Below the pieces are notes generated by a model that did not search any database, was not told the DNA's origin, and saw only the letters and a program-made list of their open reading frames with translations. From contig CAWDVH010000001.1 of assembly GCA_963805705.1 (NCBI GenBank), positions 2,728,001-2,792,000 of the forward strand: a stretch of DNA of 64,000 nt, written 5' to 3'. The DNA comes from CAWDVH01 sp963805705. Lineage in GTDB: Bacteria > Actinomycetota > Actinomycetes > Streptosporangiales > Streptosporangiaceae. The position numbers were made by a program, and so were the translations under genes. Below are positions 1-8,637 of the stretch, one piece after another; position 1 is the stretch's first letter; each line of letters starts with the position of its first letter.

Positions 1-2463
1 CACGGCCACACCCCGGGGCGCGAGCCGGTGGGCCCGGCCGATGCGCTGGCCAGCCTGCTGCTGACCGTCGGGGTTCCGGCGGGCCAGGTCCCGGCCGATC
101 TGGAGGCGCGAGCCGGGCTGTGGCGCGACCGGGTGGCCGGACGGCAGCTGCTGCTGGTGCTGGATGACGCGGCGAGCAGCGAGCAGCTCCGGCCGCTGCT
201 GCCCGGCGCCGGCGGCAGTCTGGTGCTGGTCACCAGCCGTCGGCGGCTGACCGCGCTTGAGGAGGCCACGACGATCAGCCTGGACGCCCTCCCGCCTGAT
301 GAGGCGGCCGGGCTGCTGGTCCGACTGGCTGTCCGGTCCGGGCTCAGCTCGGCCGACCCCCAGGTCGGGGCGATCACCCGGCTGTGCGGGTACCTGCCGC
401 TGGCGATCGGGATGGTGGCCCGGCAGCTGTACCACCATCCGGCGTGGACCGTGGCCGGGCGGGCCGCCGATCTGGCCGCCGCCGTGGACCGGCTGGAGCT
501 GCTGGTTACCGAGAACCTGTCAGTCGCCGCGGCGTTCGACCTGTCCTATGGCGACCTCACGCCCGAACAGCAGCGGCTGTTTCGCCGGCTCGCGCTGCAC
601 CCCGGCCCCGACATCGACCACTACGCCGCCGCCGCTCTCGATGGCACCAGCCTGGCCGACGCCCGCCGCGGGCTAGAGGCGCTTTATGAGCAGTACCTGC
701 TGACCGAGCCGGCGCAGGGCCGGTACCGGATGCACGACCTGATCCGCGAGCACGCCCGCGCGCTAGCCCGCCGCCTTGACCCTGGCGATGACCGGGAGGA
801 GGTCACCGGACGGCTGCTGGACTACTACCAGCGCCGCGCCGCCCACGCTCAGGATCTGCTGGCTCGCCATGCCCGTGGCGGCCCCGCCCCGGCGGCCGGC
901 GCCGCGCCGGCCAACGTCCCGGTCCTGGCCAGCCGGGAGCAAGCCCTGGCGTGGGCCCGGGCCGAGCGGGCCAGCCTGCTGGCTTGCCTGGACCAGGCCA
1001 CCGCGGCCGGGCAGCACGCCCGGGTCATCGCGCTGACCGCGGGCCTGGCGGGCCTGCTGCAATACGACGGCCCCTGGGACCAGGCCATCACCCGCCACGC
1101 CACCGCCGTGCGGGCCGCCGGGCAGCTCGGCGACCCGCCCGGCGAGGCCGTCGCCCTCAGCAACCTGGGGGACGCGCGGCAACTGGCCGGGGACTATCCC
1201 GGCGCGGCGAGGGACCTGCAGGAGGCGCTGGGCATCTGCCGGGAGCTCGGCGACCGGCCCGGCCAGGCCGGCGTCCTCACCAGCCTCGGGAACACGCGGC
1301 GGATGGCCGACGACCATCCCGGCGCGGCCAGGGACCTGCAGGAGGCACTGAGCATCTGCCGGGAGCTCGGCGACCGGCCCGGCCAGGCCTACGCCCTCAA
1401 CAACCTCGGGATCATGCGACTGTCGACCGGGGAGACTTCGGGCGCGGCCAGGGACCTGCAGGAGGCGCTGGGCATCTGCCGGGACCTCGGCGACCGGCCC
1501 GGCCAGGCCGGCGTCCTTATCTGGCTGGGGGAGGCGCGGCGGCTGACCGGAGACTATCCGGGCGCGGCCAGGGACCTGCAGGAGGCGCTGGGCATCTGCC
1601 GGGACCTCGGCGACCGGCTCGGCCAGGTCAACGCCCTTACCTGGCTCGGAGTCGTGCGGCGGCGGACCGGGGACTATCCGGGCGCGGCCCAGGACCTGCA
1701 GGAGGCGCTGGGGATCTCCCGGGAGCTCAGCCACCCGCGCGGGCAGTTCAACGCCCTTATTCACCTCGGGGAGGCGCGGCGGCTGGCCGGGGACTATCCG
1801 GGCGCGGCCCGGGACCTGCAGGAGGTAGCGGAAATCTGCAGCGAGCGCGGCGAACGGGTCATACGGGCCAGCGCCCTCAACTACCTCGGTGTCGTGCGCC
1901 GGCTCACCGGCGATTTCCCAGGGGCGGCCCGGGACCTGCAGGAGGCGGTGGGCATCTTCCGAGGCGTGGGCGACCGGCCGCTCCTGGCCGAGGCGCTCAC
2001 CCGCCTCGGAACGGTGCGGCGGGTGACCGGCGACTATCCGGGCGCGGCCCGGGACCTGCAGGAGGCGCTGGACATCTCCCGCGAGATCGGCAACCCGGAC
2101 GCTGAAGTCACGGCTCTCAACGAGTCCGGGACGCTGAGCAGGATCCGCGGTGACCTCGGCCGGGCCTGCTCACGCCACCAGCAGGCCCTGGATCTGGCCT
2201 GCCGGATCGGCATCGCGCTGGAGCAGGCGCACGCTCTGGCTGGCCTGGGCCGGTGCGCCCGGGCCGTCGGCGCGGGCGAGGCTGAGGACAGGCTGCGGCA
2301 GGCGCTGGCGATCATGCAGCGGATCGGCGCGGCCGAAGCCATGGCCGTGTCCGCCGAGTTGGACGCGGTGCACCATCCGACCTGGTTCACGGCGGAGGCA
2401 ACAAGATCGGCTCCCAGCCTGCTCCCAGAGTCGGACAATCAGCAGGCCGGGGAGCCCGATTGA
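1..2463 (+). CDS. NB-ARC/TPR (STAND-type) protein, 5' end outside the window
   Basis: The frame is open from the first base, so the start, the P-loop and any N-terminal effector or DNA-binding domain lie upstream. The visible part begins with the NB-ARC sequence HGHTPGRE, followed by LLLVLDDA (Walker B-like) at about residues 50-57 and LVTSR (sensor-like). A winged-helix-like segment ends with YRMHDLIREHA. From about residue 380 a TPR array is built on GDYPGAARDLQEAL units. This is the architecture of AfsR-like and other STAND NTPases, which use ATP/ADP exchange and a TPR sensor to switch signalling or transcription. The ligand and output cannot be inferred. At least 820 residues. The TPR array is unusually uniform at the DNA level. 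Confidence 0.85.
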   Translation, partial: HGHTPGREPVGPADALASLLLTVGVPAGQVPADLEARAGLWRDRVAGRQLLLVLDDAASSEQLRPLLPGAGGSLVLVTSRRRLTALEEATTISLDALPPDEAAGLLVRLAVRSGLSSADPQVGAITRLCGYLPLAIGMVARQLYHHPAWTVAGRAADLAAAVDRLELLVTENLSVAAAFDLSYGDLTPEQQRLFRRLALHPGPDIDHYAAAALDGTSLADARRGLEALYEQYLLTEPAQGRYRMHDLIREHARALARRLDPGDDREEVTGRLLDYYQRRAAHAQDLLARHARGGPAPAAGAAPANVPVLASREQALAWARAERASLLACLDQATAAGQHARVIALTAGLAGLLQYDGPWDQAITRHATAVRAAGQLGDPPGEAVALSNLGDARQLAGDYPGAARDLQEALGICRELGDRPGQAGVLTSLGNTRRMADDHPGAARDLQEALSICRELGDRPGQAYALNNLGIMRLSTGETSGAARDLQEALGICRDLGDRPGQAGVLIWLGEARRLTGDYPGAARDLQEALGICRDLGDRLGQVNALTWLGVVRRRTGDYPGAAQDLQEALGISRELSHPRGQFNALIHLGEARRLAGDYPGAARDLQEVAEICSERGERVIRASALNYLGVVRRLTGDFPGAARDLQEAVGIFRGVGDRPLLAEALTRLGTVRRVTGDYPGAARDLQEALDISREIGNPDAEVTALNESGTLSRIRGDLGRACSRHQQALDLACRIGIALEQAHALAGLGRCARAVGAGEAEDRLRQALAIMQRIGAAEAMAVSAELDAVHHPTWFTAEATRSAPSLLPESDNQQAGEPD
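1201..2160 (+). repeat. 120-bp coding tandem repeat (TPR array)
   Basis: Eight units of exactly 120 bp start at 1201, 1321, 1441, 1561, 1681, 1801, 1921 and 2041. Each opens with a nearly invariant 30-nt core encoding GAARDLQEAL and continues with one TPR helix pair. The first four units are the most alike, which suggests recent duplication or gene conversion. The unit is 40 codons, so copy-number change keeps the frame. Confidence 0.9.
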
Positions 2464-2670
2464 TCATCGGGTCAGCCGAGGCGACGAGCAAGAATGACCC
2501 GAACGACGCCCGGTCGGGCGCGATCGCAGCGCTGCGCTGCCCGGCGGGAGGTGACCGCTGATGACCACGCAGCGGTCCTGAAGGTGTGGTCCAAGCGTCA
2601 CCGTGACTTGGGCCGGGCATGCAACAGGTGGCCTGCCGGCTGCACGCCGTGCTCTGCGAGTTCGCTGTTT

Positions 2671-2708
2671 CTGAGCCCCTGCTCGCCCGGCCGGGAGCAG
2701 GGGCTCAG
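2671..2708 (-). terminator. Hairpin downstream of the alpha/beta hydrolase
   Basis: A perfect 14-bp inverted repeat (CTGAGCCCCTGCTC / GAGCAGGGGCTCAG) with a 10-nt loop lies 13 nt past the hydrolase stop and between two convergent genes. There is no U-tract on either side, as is common for actinobacterial terminators. It could serve both strands. Confidence 0.7.
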
Positions 2709-2721
2709 AAAGAGCGCGGGC

Positions 2722-3408
2722 TCAGACGCCTGCTGCGGCGGTGCGGATGACGTCGAGGACGTAGTCGGGGTGGGAGAGCATGGGGACGTGGCTGCTGTCG
2801 ATGTCGTAGGTGGTGGCGCCCATGCGTTTGGCGGCGGCCCGCTCCAGGTCGGGATGGACGGCTTTGTCGTTGTTGGCGACGATGTACCAGCTCGGCTTCG
2901 TCCTCCACCCGACGCCCTGAGCGTTGCGGCTGAACAGGTCGACGGCCGGGGGGTAGGCGGTGGCCCAGACGATCTTCTGCTCGTCCTCGGGCAGGTCTCC
3001 GCAGAAGGAGGCGGCGCCGGAGGGGAGCATCCAGATCCGCCCGTCGGCGACCTCGATCTGGCCGAAGAGCGGCGTGGTGGGGAACTTCTCCTGCTCGCTC
3101 TGGGAGGTCTCGGTCTCGTCGGGGCCCAGGGCGGCGATATACACCATTCCGGCTACGCGGTCATCGATGCCCGCGGCGGTGATGACGGCGCCGCCGTAGG
3201 AGTGGCCGACCAGGATGGCCGGGCTGTGGACCCGCCCCAGGGTTGCCCGCGTCGCGGCAACGTCGGCCTCGTTGGTGTCGAGGCCGTACTGTGCGGCGAT
3301 CACTTCGTATCCCTCGGCCTGCAGCGGCCCGGTCAGCTTGTTCCAGCACGACCCATCGGCCCAGATCCCGTGACAGAACACGATGCTCGGCCTGGTCTGA
3401 GTGGACAT
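2722..3408 (-). CDS. Alpha/beta-fold hydrolase
   Basis: 228-residue single-domain alpha/beta hydrolase of the EstA/salicylate-esterase-like group. The nucleophile elbow is GHSYGG (Ser at about residue 69). FCHGIWADG near the N-terminus gives the HG oxyanion motif, and SSHVPMLSHPD at the C-terminus supplies the catalytic His. An acidic residue in YIVANNDKAV probably completes the triad. The ATG at 3408 is chosen because GGAGGG lies 6 nt upstream; the frame stays open for 81 codons before it without family similarity. Substrate unknown. The gene stands alone, convergent with the STAND gene and divergent from the antiporter remnant. Confidence 0.85.
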   Translation of the reverse strand: MSTQTRPSIVFCHGIWADGSCWNKLTGPLQAEGYEVIAAQYGLDTNEADVAATRATLGRVHSPAILVGHSYGGAVITAAGIDDRVAGMVYIAALGPDETETSQSEQEKFPTTPLFGQIEVADGRIWMLPSGAASFCGDLPEDEQKIVWATAYPPAVDLFSRNAQGVGWRTKPSWYIVANNDKAVHPDLERAAAKRMGATTYDIDSSHVPMLSHPDYVLDVIRTAAAGV

Positions 3409-3524
3409 AGTCCCTCCATCTCGGTTGACAGCGGATAACTGTTCGCTCTCAAGCCAAGCAACGCGGCCGTGCCAGGAACATGAAGAACCGCCCACGGAAC
3501 TGACAACCCCGAAACTGTGAGCGC

Positions 3525-4064
3525 GTGCGCGAAGATAGCTGCCGTCTGCACGGCCTTGGCTGGCATCTGCACACGGCTGAAATCGGTGGCGTCGCGCTAA
3601 GTACCACGTCGAACCGGCTGCGCTCCATCGCCTTCGCCTTGCTGACCCCATTCTTCTTCCTGCGAGCAGGCACGCTCATCTTCGCCCCGGCCCTGGTCTC
3701 CGGCGCGGGGGTGATCGCCGTCTTGCTGCTCGTCAAGCTGACCGCCAAGCTGATCGGCGTATGGCCCGTGGCCACCGCGTTCAAGCTGCCGCGACGCGAG
3801 CGCACTTGCACCACTCTGCTCATGGCTAGCGGGCTCACCTTCGGCTCGATCGCAGCGCTGTTCGGCCTCACCCACCACCTGATCAGCCAGGCCCAGTACA
3901 CCGAACTGGTGACCGTCGTCATCCTCTCCGCCTTCGTACCCACCCAGATCGCCCAGCAGCCCTTCCAGCCCGCCGTCCTCAACAGCCATGAAGAAGAGGC
4001 ACTCGGCGAAGAGGAGCTGCCGATCGACCATCACCAGGACGGCGCAAGATCACATGACGATTGA
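3525..4064 (+). pseudogene. C-terminal remnant of a cation/proton antiporter (CPA2/Kef type)
   Basis: The 179-codon frame encodes about four hydrophobic segments, including LLTPFFFLRAGTLI, AVLLLVKLTAKLIGVWP, LLMASGLTFGSIAALFGL and LVTVVILSAFVPTQIAQ. These match the last third of CPA2 Na+/H+ or K+/H+ exchangers, which normally have 10-12 membrane segments and about 380-420 residues. The ion-binding core is absent. The first 20-25 residues do not resemble the family, and no upstream frame supplies the missing part. There is no clear ribosome binding site. Best read as a decayed gene; expression of a short membrane protein cannot be excluded. Confidence 0.75.
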
Positions 4065-4156
4065 TCGATGGAATAAAGGACAGACGCGCTCTATCCGCCC
4101 CCAAAATCAGACGTGGTCGGCTCCCATCCGGCTTCCAGAATCGGACATCCGCAGGA

Positions 4157-4193
4157 CAGAAGCCCCGGTCACCAGAGCTGACCGGGGCTTCTG
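4157..4193 (-). terminator. Terminator of tRNA-His
   Basis: Perfect 15-bp inverted repeat (CAGAAGCCCCGGTCA and its complement) with a 7-nt loop, starting 15 nt beyond the tRNA 3' end on the minus strand. No U-tract. Confidence 0.8.
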
Positions 4194-4208
4194 ACCTGCT
4201 GTTTCGTC

Positions 4209-4286
4209 TGGGGTGAGTGATGGGATTCGAACCCACGACATCCAGGACCACAACCTGGCGCTCTAACCAACTGAGCTACACCCACC
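4209..4286 (-). tRNA. tRNA-His (anticodon GTG)
   Basis: Reading the minus strand, GTGGGTG pairs with CACTCAC as the acceptor stem (one G-U pair). The D-arm GTAGCTCAGTTGG, anticodon loop TTGTGGT with GTG, and T-loop GGTTCGAATCC are all present. A G at -1 opposite discriminator C73 is the tRNA-His identity element, and CCA is encoded. It lies 52 nt after orn on the same strand, so it may be partly co-transcribed; a TATGCT hexamer at 4322-4327 (minus strand) could be its own -10. Confidence 0.97.
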
Positions 4287-4338
4287 ATGGCCGCGCGCTG
4301 ACCCGCCGCTCGGCTTCACGCAGCATACCGGGACCCGC

Positions 4339-4986
4339 TCATTCCGCGGAACTGGGTTGCCGTACGCCCCCGGCCGAGTCGGCATCGACAACCTGACCGC
4401 CGTGCCGGGCGGCTATCTCCCGTGCCGTTACGGTGTCCGGCCCCGGCGGCGGCACGAACACGGCCTCCCGGTAATACCGCAGCTCGTTGATGCTTTCCCT
4501 GATATCGGCCAGCGCACGATGGCCGCCGTGCTTTTCCGGGCTGGCGAAGTACGCCCGCGGGTACCAGCGCCTGGCGAGCTCCTTGATGCTGGACACGTCC
4601 ACCATCCGGTAGTGCAGGAACTCGTCAAGCTCGGGCATGTCCCTGGCGATGAACGACCGGTCGGTGCCGATCGAGTTACCGCACAGCGGCACCTTCCGCG
4701 AATCCGGCACATGCTTGCGCACGTACGCGAGCACCTGCTCCTGCGCCTCGGCCAGGGTGATCCCGGATGGCAGCTCGGCGAGCAGGCCCGAGGCGGTGTG
4801 CATCTCGCGGACCACCTCGGGCATCGTGTCGAGGGCTTCAGCCGGCGGCTTGATCACCAGGTCGATACCGTCGTCCACGATCACGAGCTCACTGTCAGTA
4901 ACAACGCACGCGATCTCCACGAGCGCGTCACGGGCAAGATCGAGCCCGGTCATCTCGCAATCGATCCAGACGAGCCGGTCAGCCAT
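4339..4986 (-). CDS. orn: Oligoribonuclease
   Basis: 215 residues. Orn degrades RNA dinucleotides and other nanoRNA to mononucleotides at the end of mRNA decay. The DEDDh catalytic set is complete: D9 and E11 in WIDCEMTGLD, D109 in GTDRSF, H156 and D161 in GGHRALADI. The C-terminal tail from about residue 190 is longer than in E. coli Orn and of low complexity, as in other actinobacteria. It sits directly upstream of tRNA-His on the same strand. The window also encodes NrnA (48123), a second nanoRNase of a different fold. Confidence 0.96.
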   Translation of the reverse strand: MADRLVWIDCEMTGLDLARDALVEIACVVTDSELVIVDDGIDLVIKPPAEALDTMPEVVREMHTASGLLAELPSGITLAEAQEQVLAYVRKHVPDSRKVPLCGNSIGTDRSFIARDMPELDEFLHYRMVDVSSIKELARRWYPRAYFASPEKHGGHRALADIRESINELRYYREAVFVPPPGPDTVTAREIAARHGGQVVDADSAGGVRQPSSAE

Positions 4987-5029
4987 CCCTCCAGCCTAGG
5001 CCAGCCGGGGTGACATCGCGTAACACGGC

Positions 5030-5713
5030 CTATCCCAATTGCCCGGCGCCGCGTGCTCGCCCGGCCATGGCCGTGATATGCGCGGGGGTATCCACGCCCG
5101 GACGCAGGCCCGGATCGGGCTCCGCCGCACCGAAGATCAGCGAGACGGGCAGCACGCCCGCCCACCGATCGCTGTCGTAGTCCTCCGGGTCATCCTTGGG
5201 CGGGCCGGTCCTGACCTTCACCGAGGCCTCGTGCAGCGGCAGCGCGAGTACGGCGGTGGCGGCGAGTTCCTTGCGGGTGGGAAGCCGGGTATGGTCCCAC
5301 CTGCCGGGGGCGAGCTGCTCGGTGACGGCATGGAGGGCAGCGAGCCGTTCTGAATCCTCGGTGACCAGCCGTGCGGTGCCGAAAGCTACCGCACTGCGGT
5401 AGTTCATCGAATGATGGAACACCGCACGGGCGCACACCAGGCCATCAAGGTGGGTGACCGTGACGCAGATCTCCTGGCCGTCGGCGGCCAGCAGGGCACG
5501 GTTGCCCGACGAGCCGTGCAGGTACAGGGTGTCGCCGATGCGGCCGTAGCCAGTGGGCAGCACGACGGGCACGCCGCCGGTGATCACGCCGACATGGCAG
5601 ACCAGGCCCGCGTCCAGGACGGCGTACAGGTCCCGGCGGTCGGCCCGGCCGCGTTCGGCGAGCCGGTGGATGGTGGTGCGCTCGGTACTGGAAAGGGGCG
5701 CGGTGCTGGTCAT
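5030..5713 (-). CDS. Pyridoxamine 5'-phosphate oxidase-like flavoprotein
   Basis: 227 residues of the split-barrel Pyridox_ox_2 family. Characteristic segments are CHVGVITGGVPVVLPTGYGR, DTLYLHGSSGNRALL, VTHLDGLVCARAVFHHSMNYRS and a late YDSDRWAGVLPV. Such proteins bind FMN or F420 and often act on vitamin B6 forms or as small-molecule reductases. The ATG at 5713 follows AGGAGA by 4 nt; a start 10 codons earlier lacks this. It is divergent from a MocR/PdxR-type regulator across 85 bp holding a PdxR-like operator, which suggests PLP-linked control and a role in B6 salvage. The exact reaction is not proven. Confidence 0.87.
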   Translation of the reverse strand: MTSTAPLSSTERTTIHRLAERGRADRRDLYAVLDAGLVCHVGVITGGVPVVLPTGYGRIGDTLYLHGSSGNRALLAADGQEICVTVTHLDGLVCARAVFHHSMNYRSAVAFGTARLVTEDSERLAALHAVTEQLAPGRWDHTRLPTRKELAATAVLALPLHEASVKVRTGPPKDDPEDYDSDRWAGVLPVSLIFGAAEPDPGLRPGVDTPAHITAMAGRARGAGQLG

Positions 5714-5757
5714 GGTCTCCTGCCGCCTGCTGATCGGGGTCATCCCAGGCTAAGGTA

Positions 5758-5785
5758 AAAGTGGACTGGATAAAATAGCCACTTA
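5758..5785. promoter_or_regulatory. Putative PdxR/MocR operator
   Basis: Two inverted half-sites lie between the divergent genes: AAAGTGGACTG at 5758-5768 on the plus strand and TAAGTGGCTA on the minus strand (5776-5785). Both fit the AAAGTGG-CTA type motif that I recall for corynebacterial PdxR. The region is AT-rich for this genome. Binding is inferred, not shown. Confidence 0.6.
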
Positions 5786-5798
5786 CCGAGGATCTGAG

Positions 5799-7271
5799 AT
5801 GACCACTTCTGCTCAGGGCCGGGCTCGGCCGCGGGCTCGGGCTCAGGTGGAGCTTCCGGTGATCGTCGAGCGCGGCAGTCCCGTCGCGCTCGCGTCCCAG
5901 ATCGCCGCGCAGCTGCGGCAGGCGGTGGGGGACGGCCGGCTGGCCGCCGGCGAGCGGCTCGCGTCCAGCCGGGCCCTGGCCGCGTCGCTCGGGGTCAGCC
6001 GGACGGTGGTGACCGGTGCGTACGCGCAGCTCTACGCGGAAGGCTGGCTGGACGGCCGGTACGGTTCGGGCACCTACGTGGCCGCGGGAGCGCCGGGCCA
6101 GGCGGCCTTGGCACCCGGAGCGGCGGTGGCGCCGGCCGCGGTGGCGCCGGCCGCGGCGGCCTGGCCTGCGCCCGGCCGGGAGCCGATCGAGATGCGGCCC
6201 GGCATCCCCTGGGCCAGCGGGATCGATGGTGCCGCCTGGCGCCGGGCCTGGCGGCACGCCGGGGCCATGCCGCCGTCGGCCAGCCCCGAGCCGCAGGGCC
6301 TGGCCGAGCTGCGGGCCGCGCTGGTGACGCACCTGCGGCTAAGCCGGGCCATGCGCTGCACCCGCGATCAGATCCTGGTGACGCGCGGCGTGGCCGGCAG
6401 CCTGCGGCTGCTCGCGGCCGCCCGGCTGCGCCCCGGCGACCGGGTGGCGATGGAAGACCCCGGGTACCCGGTCGCCCGAGCGATCTTCGCCGCGCACGGG
6501 GCCCAGGTCGTGCCCTGCCGGGCGGATGAGCACGGCCTGGTGGTCAGCGACCTTCCCGGTGACGTGCGCCTGGTGTACGTCACGCCCGCGCACCAGTACC
6601 CGCTGGGCGGCAGGCTCCCCGTGCCGCGGCGGCAGGCGCTCATCGCCTGGGCGCGGGCGACGGGCGCGCTGGTCGTCGAGGATGACTATGACAGCGAGTT
6701 TCGCTACGACGTGGCGCCGCTGCCTGCCTTGTTCGGCCTGGATCCAGGCGTCGTGGTGCATCTGGGGACGACCACCAAGACGCTCACTCCCGCCCTCGGG
6801 GTGGGCTGGCTCGTCGCCCGCCCTGACCTGGTGGCCGAGCTCGCGGCGGTGAGTACCGGGCTGGGCGAGCGTACCGGCGAGGCAGCGCAGCATGCCTTCC
6901 TGGCCCTGCTCAGCCGCGGGGACCTCGGGCGCCATGTCCGGCGGATGCGCCGCGAGTACAGCCGCCGCCGCGAGGTGATCGTGGCGGCCCTGGGCGCCGC
7001 GCCGGGACCGGCCCGGCTGCTCGGCGACACCGCCGGGCTGCATGTGGTCCTTGAGCTGCCCGCGGGCACGGCCGACCAGGTGGCCGCCGCCGCGCTCGAT
7101 CAGGGCGTGGCCGTGCTGACGCTGCAGCGCTACTTTGCCGGCCGGGCCGCCAGGGACGGCCTGGTGCTCGGCTACGGCGGCGCGTCGCTGAGTCAGGTGA
7201 GCCAAGCGTGCGACGTGCTCAGAGAGCTCCTGGCCGCCCTCCAGGCTCCCGGCGCGGGGACGGTCACCTGA
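5799..7271 (+). CDS. pdxR: MocR/PdxR-family transcriptional regulator (GntR HTH plus aminotransferase-like domain)
   Basis: 490 residues. A GntR-type winged helix (about residues 20-90) contains SRALAASLGVSRTVVTGAYA. An Ala/Pro-rich linker leads to a fold-type I aminotransferase domain with LVEDPGYP-like and VEDDYDSEFR segments. The PLP Schiff-base lysine is K327 in TTTKTLTPALGVG. MocR regulators sense PLP, and PdxR members control B6 synthesis or salvage. The start is supported by GAGG 7-10 nt upstream. It is divergent from the PPOX-like gene and probably represses or activates it through the paired operator at 5758-5785. The PdxR assignment rests on context; another MocR subtype is possible. 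Confidence 0.85.
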   Translation: MTTSAQGRARPRARAQVELPVIVERGSPVALASQIAAQLRQAVGDGRLAAGERLASSRALAASLGVSRTVVTGAYAQLYAEGWLDGRYGSGTYVAAGAPGQAALAPGAAVAPAAVAPAAAAWPAPGREPIEMRPGIPWASGIDGAAWRRAWRHAGAMPPSASPEPQGLAELRAALVTHLRLSRAMRCTRDQILVTRGVAGSLRLLAAARLRPGDRVAMEDPGYPVARAIFAAHGAQVVPCRADEHGLVVSDLPGDVRLVYVTPAHQYPLGGRLPVPRRQALIAWARATGALVVEDDYDSEFRYDVAPLPALFGLDPGVVVHLGTTTKTLTPALGVGWLVARPDLVAELAAVSTGLGERTGEAAQHAFLALLSRGDLGRHVRRMRREYSRRREVIVAALGAAPGPARLLGDTAGLHVVLELPAGTADQVAAAALDQGVAVLTLQRYFAGRAARDGLVLGYGGASLSQVSQACDVLRELLAALQAPGAGTVT

Positions 7272-7422
7272 CCCGGGCCCTTCTCTCCAGTCGGGCCGCC
7301 AGACAGTCCAGCCCTCTGTTAGTCCGGTCCGTCTGTGCGCAGGGGAGGCCGCACGCGATCATTGGGGACGAGCCCGGAGCATGCGGCGGGGCGCGAGGGA
7401 CATCAGCCAGGCGAGGTGCGTA

Positions 7423-8520
7423 GTGACCGATGACATCAGTGAGCAGGGCGTTCCCATCGCCCGGCAGATCGGGAAGGTGCCGGGGATCGAGGATCCGGGC
7501 CGCCTGGCCGCGTGGATCAGCAGCCACCGGCCGGCACAGGCCGGCGAGCTGCGCTCCGCCGAGCTGCTGACCGGCGGCCGGTCGAACCTGACCTACCGCC
7601 TGGAGCTCAGCCAGTCACCCCTGGTGCTGCGGCGCCCCCCGCTCGGCCATGTCCTGCCGACCGCGCACGATATGGCCAGGGAGTACCGGGTGCTGACGGC
7701 CCTGGCCGGCACCGGCATCCCGGTGCCGGCCCCGGTGGCCTTCTGCCCGGACCCCGATATCATCGGCGCCCCGTTCTACCTGATGGAGTACGTGCCGGGC
7801 CTGGTGCTGCGCAGCCGCCAGGACGGCGAGCAGCTCGATCCCGGCCAGGCCCGCCGGCTGTCGCAGCAGCTGACCGCGATGCTCGCGGCCATCCACGGGC
7901 TGGATACCGATGCTGTCGGCCTGGCCGGGTTCGGGCGCCCGGACGGCTACCTCGCGCGCCAGCTGGCCCGGTGGCAGCGCCAGTGGGAGCTGTCGGTGAC
8001 CAGGCCGATGCCCGGCTACGACGCCCTGGTGGACCGGCTGACGGCCGGGCTGCCGGAATCGGCCGAGGGGACTTTGGTGCACGGCGATTTCCGGCTGGAC
8101 AACATGCTGGTCACCCTCGGACAGGAGCCGGCGATCGCTGCCGTGGTCGACTGGGAGATGTCCACGCTCGGCGATCCGCTGGCCGATCTCGGCCTCACCC
8201 TCATGTACTGGTCCGACCCGGGCGAGGAAGACTGGCTGGAGAACAACGTGGGCGCGGGGGTGACCTCGACGCCGGGATTCCTCAGCCGGGCCGAGGTGGC
8301 CGCGAGATACGCGGAGCTGACCGGCCGGGACATCTCGGGTATCGGCTACTACATGGCGTTCGGGTGCTTCAAGCTGGCGGTCGTGCTGGAGGGAATCCAC
8401 GCGAGGTTCCTGCAGCACAAGACCGTGGGCGAGGGATTCGAGATGGAGGGGCCCGCCGTGCCCGTGCTCATCGAGCGGGCGCACAGGATGCTGGACGCGG
8501 ATCCGTTCGGGGGCGGCTGA
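7423..8520 (+). CDS. Phosphotransferase family protein (APH fold, ACAD10-like)
   Basis: 365 residues with an aminoglycoside-phosphotransferase kinase fold. LTGGRSNLTYRL replaces the nucleotide loop, HGDFRLDN at residues 220-227 is the catalytic loop (D222), and VVDWEMSTLGDP contains the metal-binding D243. This subgroup resembles the kinase half of ACAD10 and is usually linked to acyl or hydroxyacyl metabolism rather than drug resistance. GTG at 7423 is chosen because GAGGTG lies just upstream; an ATG at 7381 would add 14 unconserved residues. A terminator follows. The substrate is unknown. Confidence 0.85.
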   Translation: MTDDISEQGVPIARQIGKVPGIEDPGRLAAWISSHRPAQAGELRSAELLTGGRSNLTYRLELSQSPLVLRRPPLGHVLPTAHDMAREYRVLTALAGTGIPVPAPVAFCPDPDIIGAPFYLMEYVPGLVLRSRQDGEQLDPGQARRLSQQLTAMLAAIHGLDTDAVGLAGFGRPDGYLARQLARWQRQWELSVTRPMPGYDALVDRLTAGLPESAEGTLVHGDFRLDNMLVTLGQEPAIAAVVDWEMSTLGDPLADLGLTLMYWSDPGEEDWLENNVGAGVTSTPGFLSRAEVAARYAELTGRDISGIGYYMAFGCFKLAVVLEGIHARFLQHKTVGEGFEMEGPAVPVLIERAHRMLDADPFGGG

Positions 8521-8570
8521 CCCGGCGCCGTCCCGGTTCGCTGCCCGGAACGGCCCGCCCGAAAGTAGGT

Positions 8571-8601
8571 GAGGCCCGGCGCCCCGCTCTCGCCGGGCCT
8601 C
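8571..8601 (+). terminator. Terminator of the APH-like gene
   Basis: 11-bp perfect stem (GAGGCCCGGCG / CGCCGGGCCTC) with a 9-nt loop, 50 nt after the stop codon and followed by CAATAGTGAT. Confidence 0.75.
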
Positions 8602-8637
8602 AATAGTGATGACGCACAATCGACGCAGGAGGTTCAC

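Noticed and set aside
1201..2160. Regularly spaced repeats as a CRISPR array
   Set aside because: The repeats are contiguous 120-bp coding units encoding TPR helices, without spacer structure or cas genes.
2494..3438. 314-codon plus-strand frame over the alpha/beta hydrolase
   Set aside because: It mirrors the hydrolase on the minus strand, which has intact catalytic motifs and a good ribosome site. Only its first 200 nt are free of another gene.
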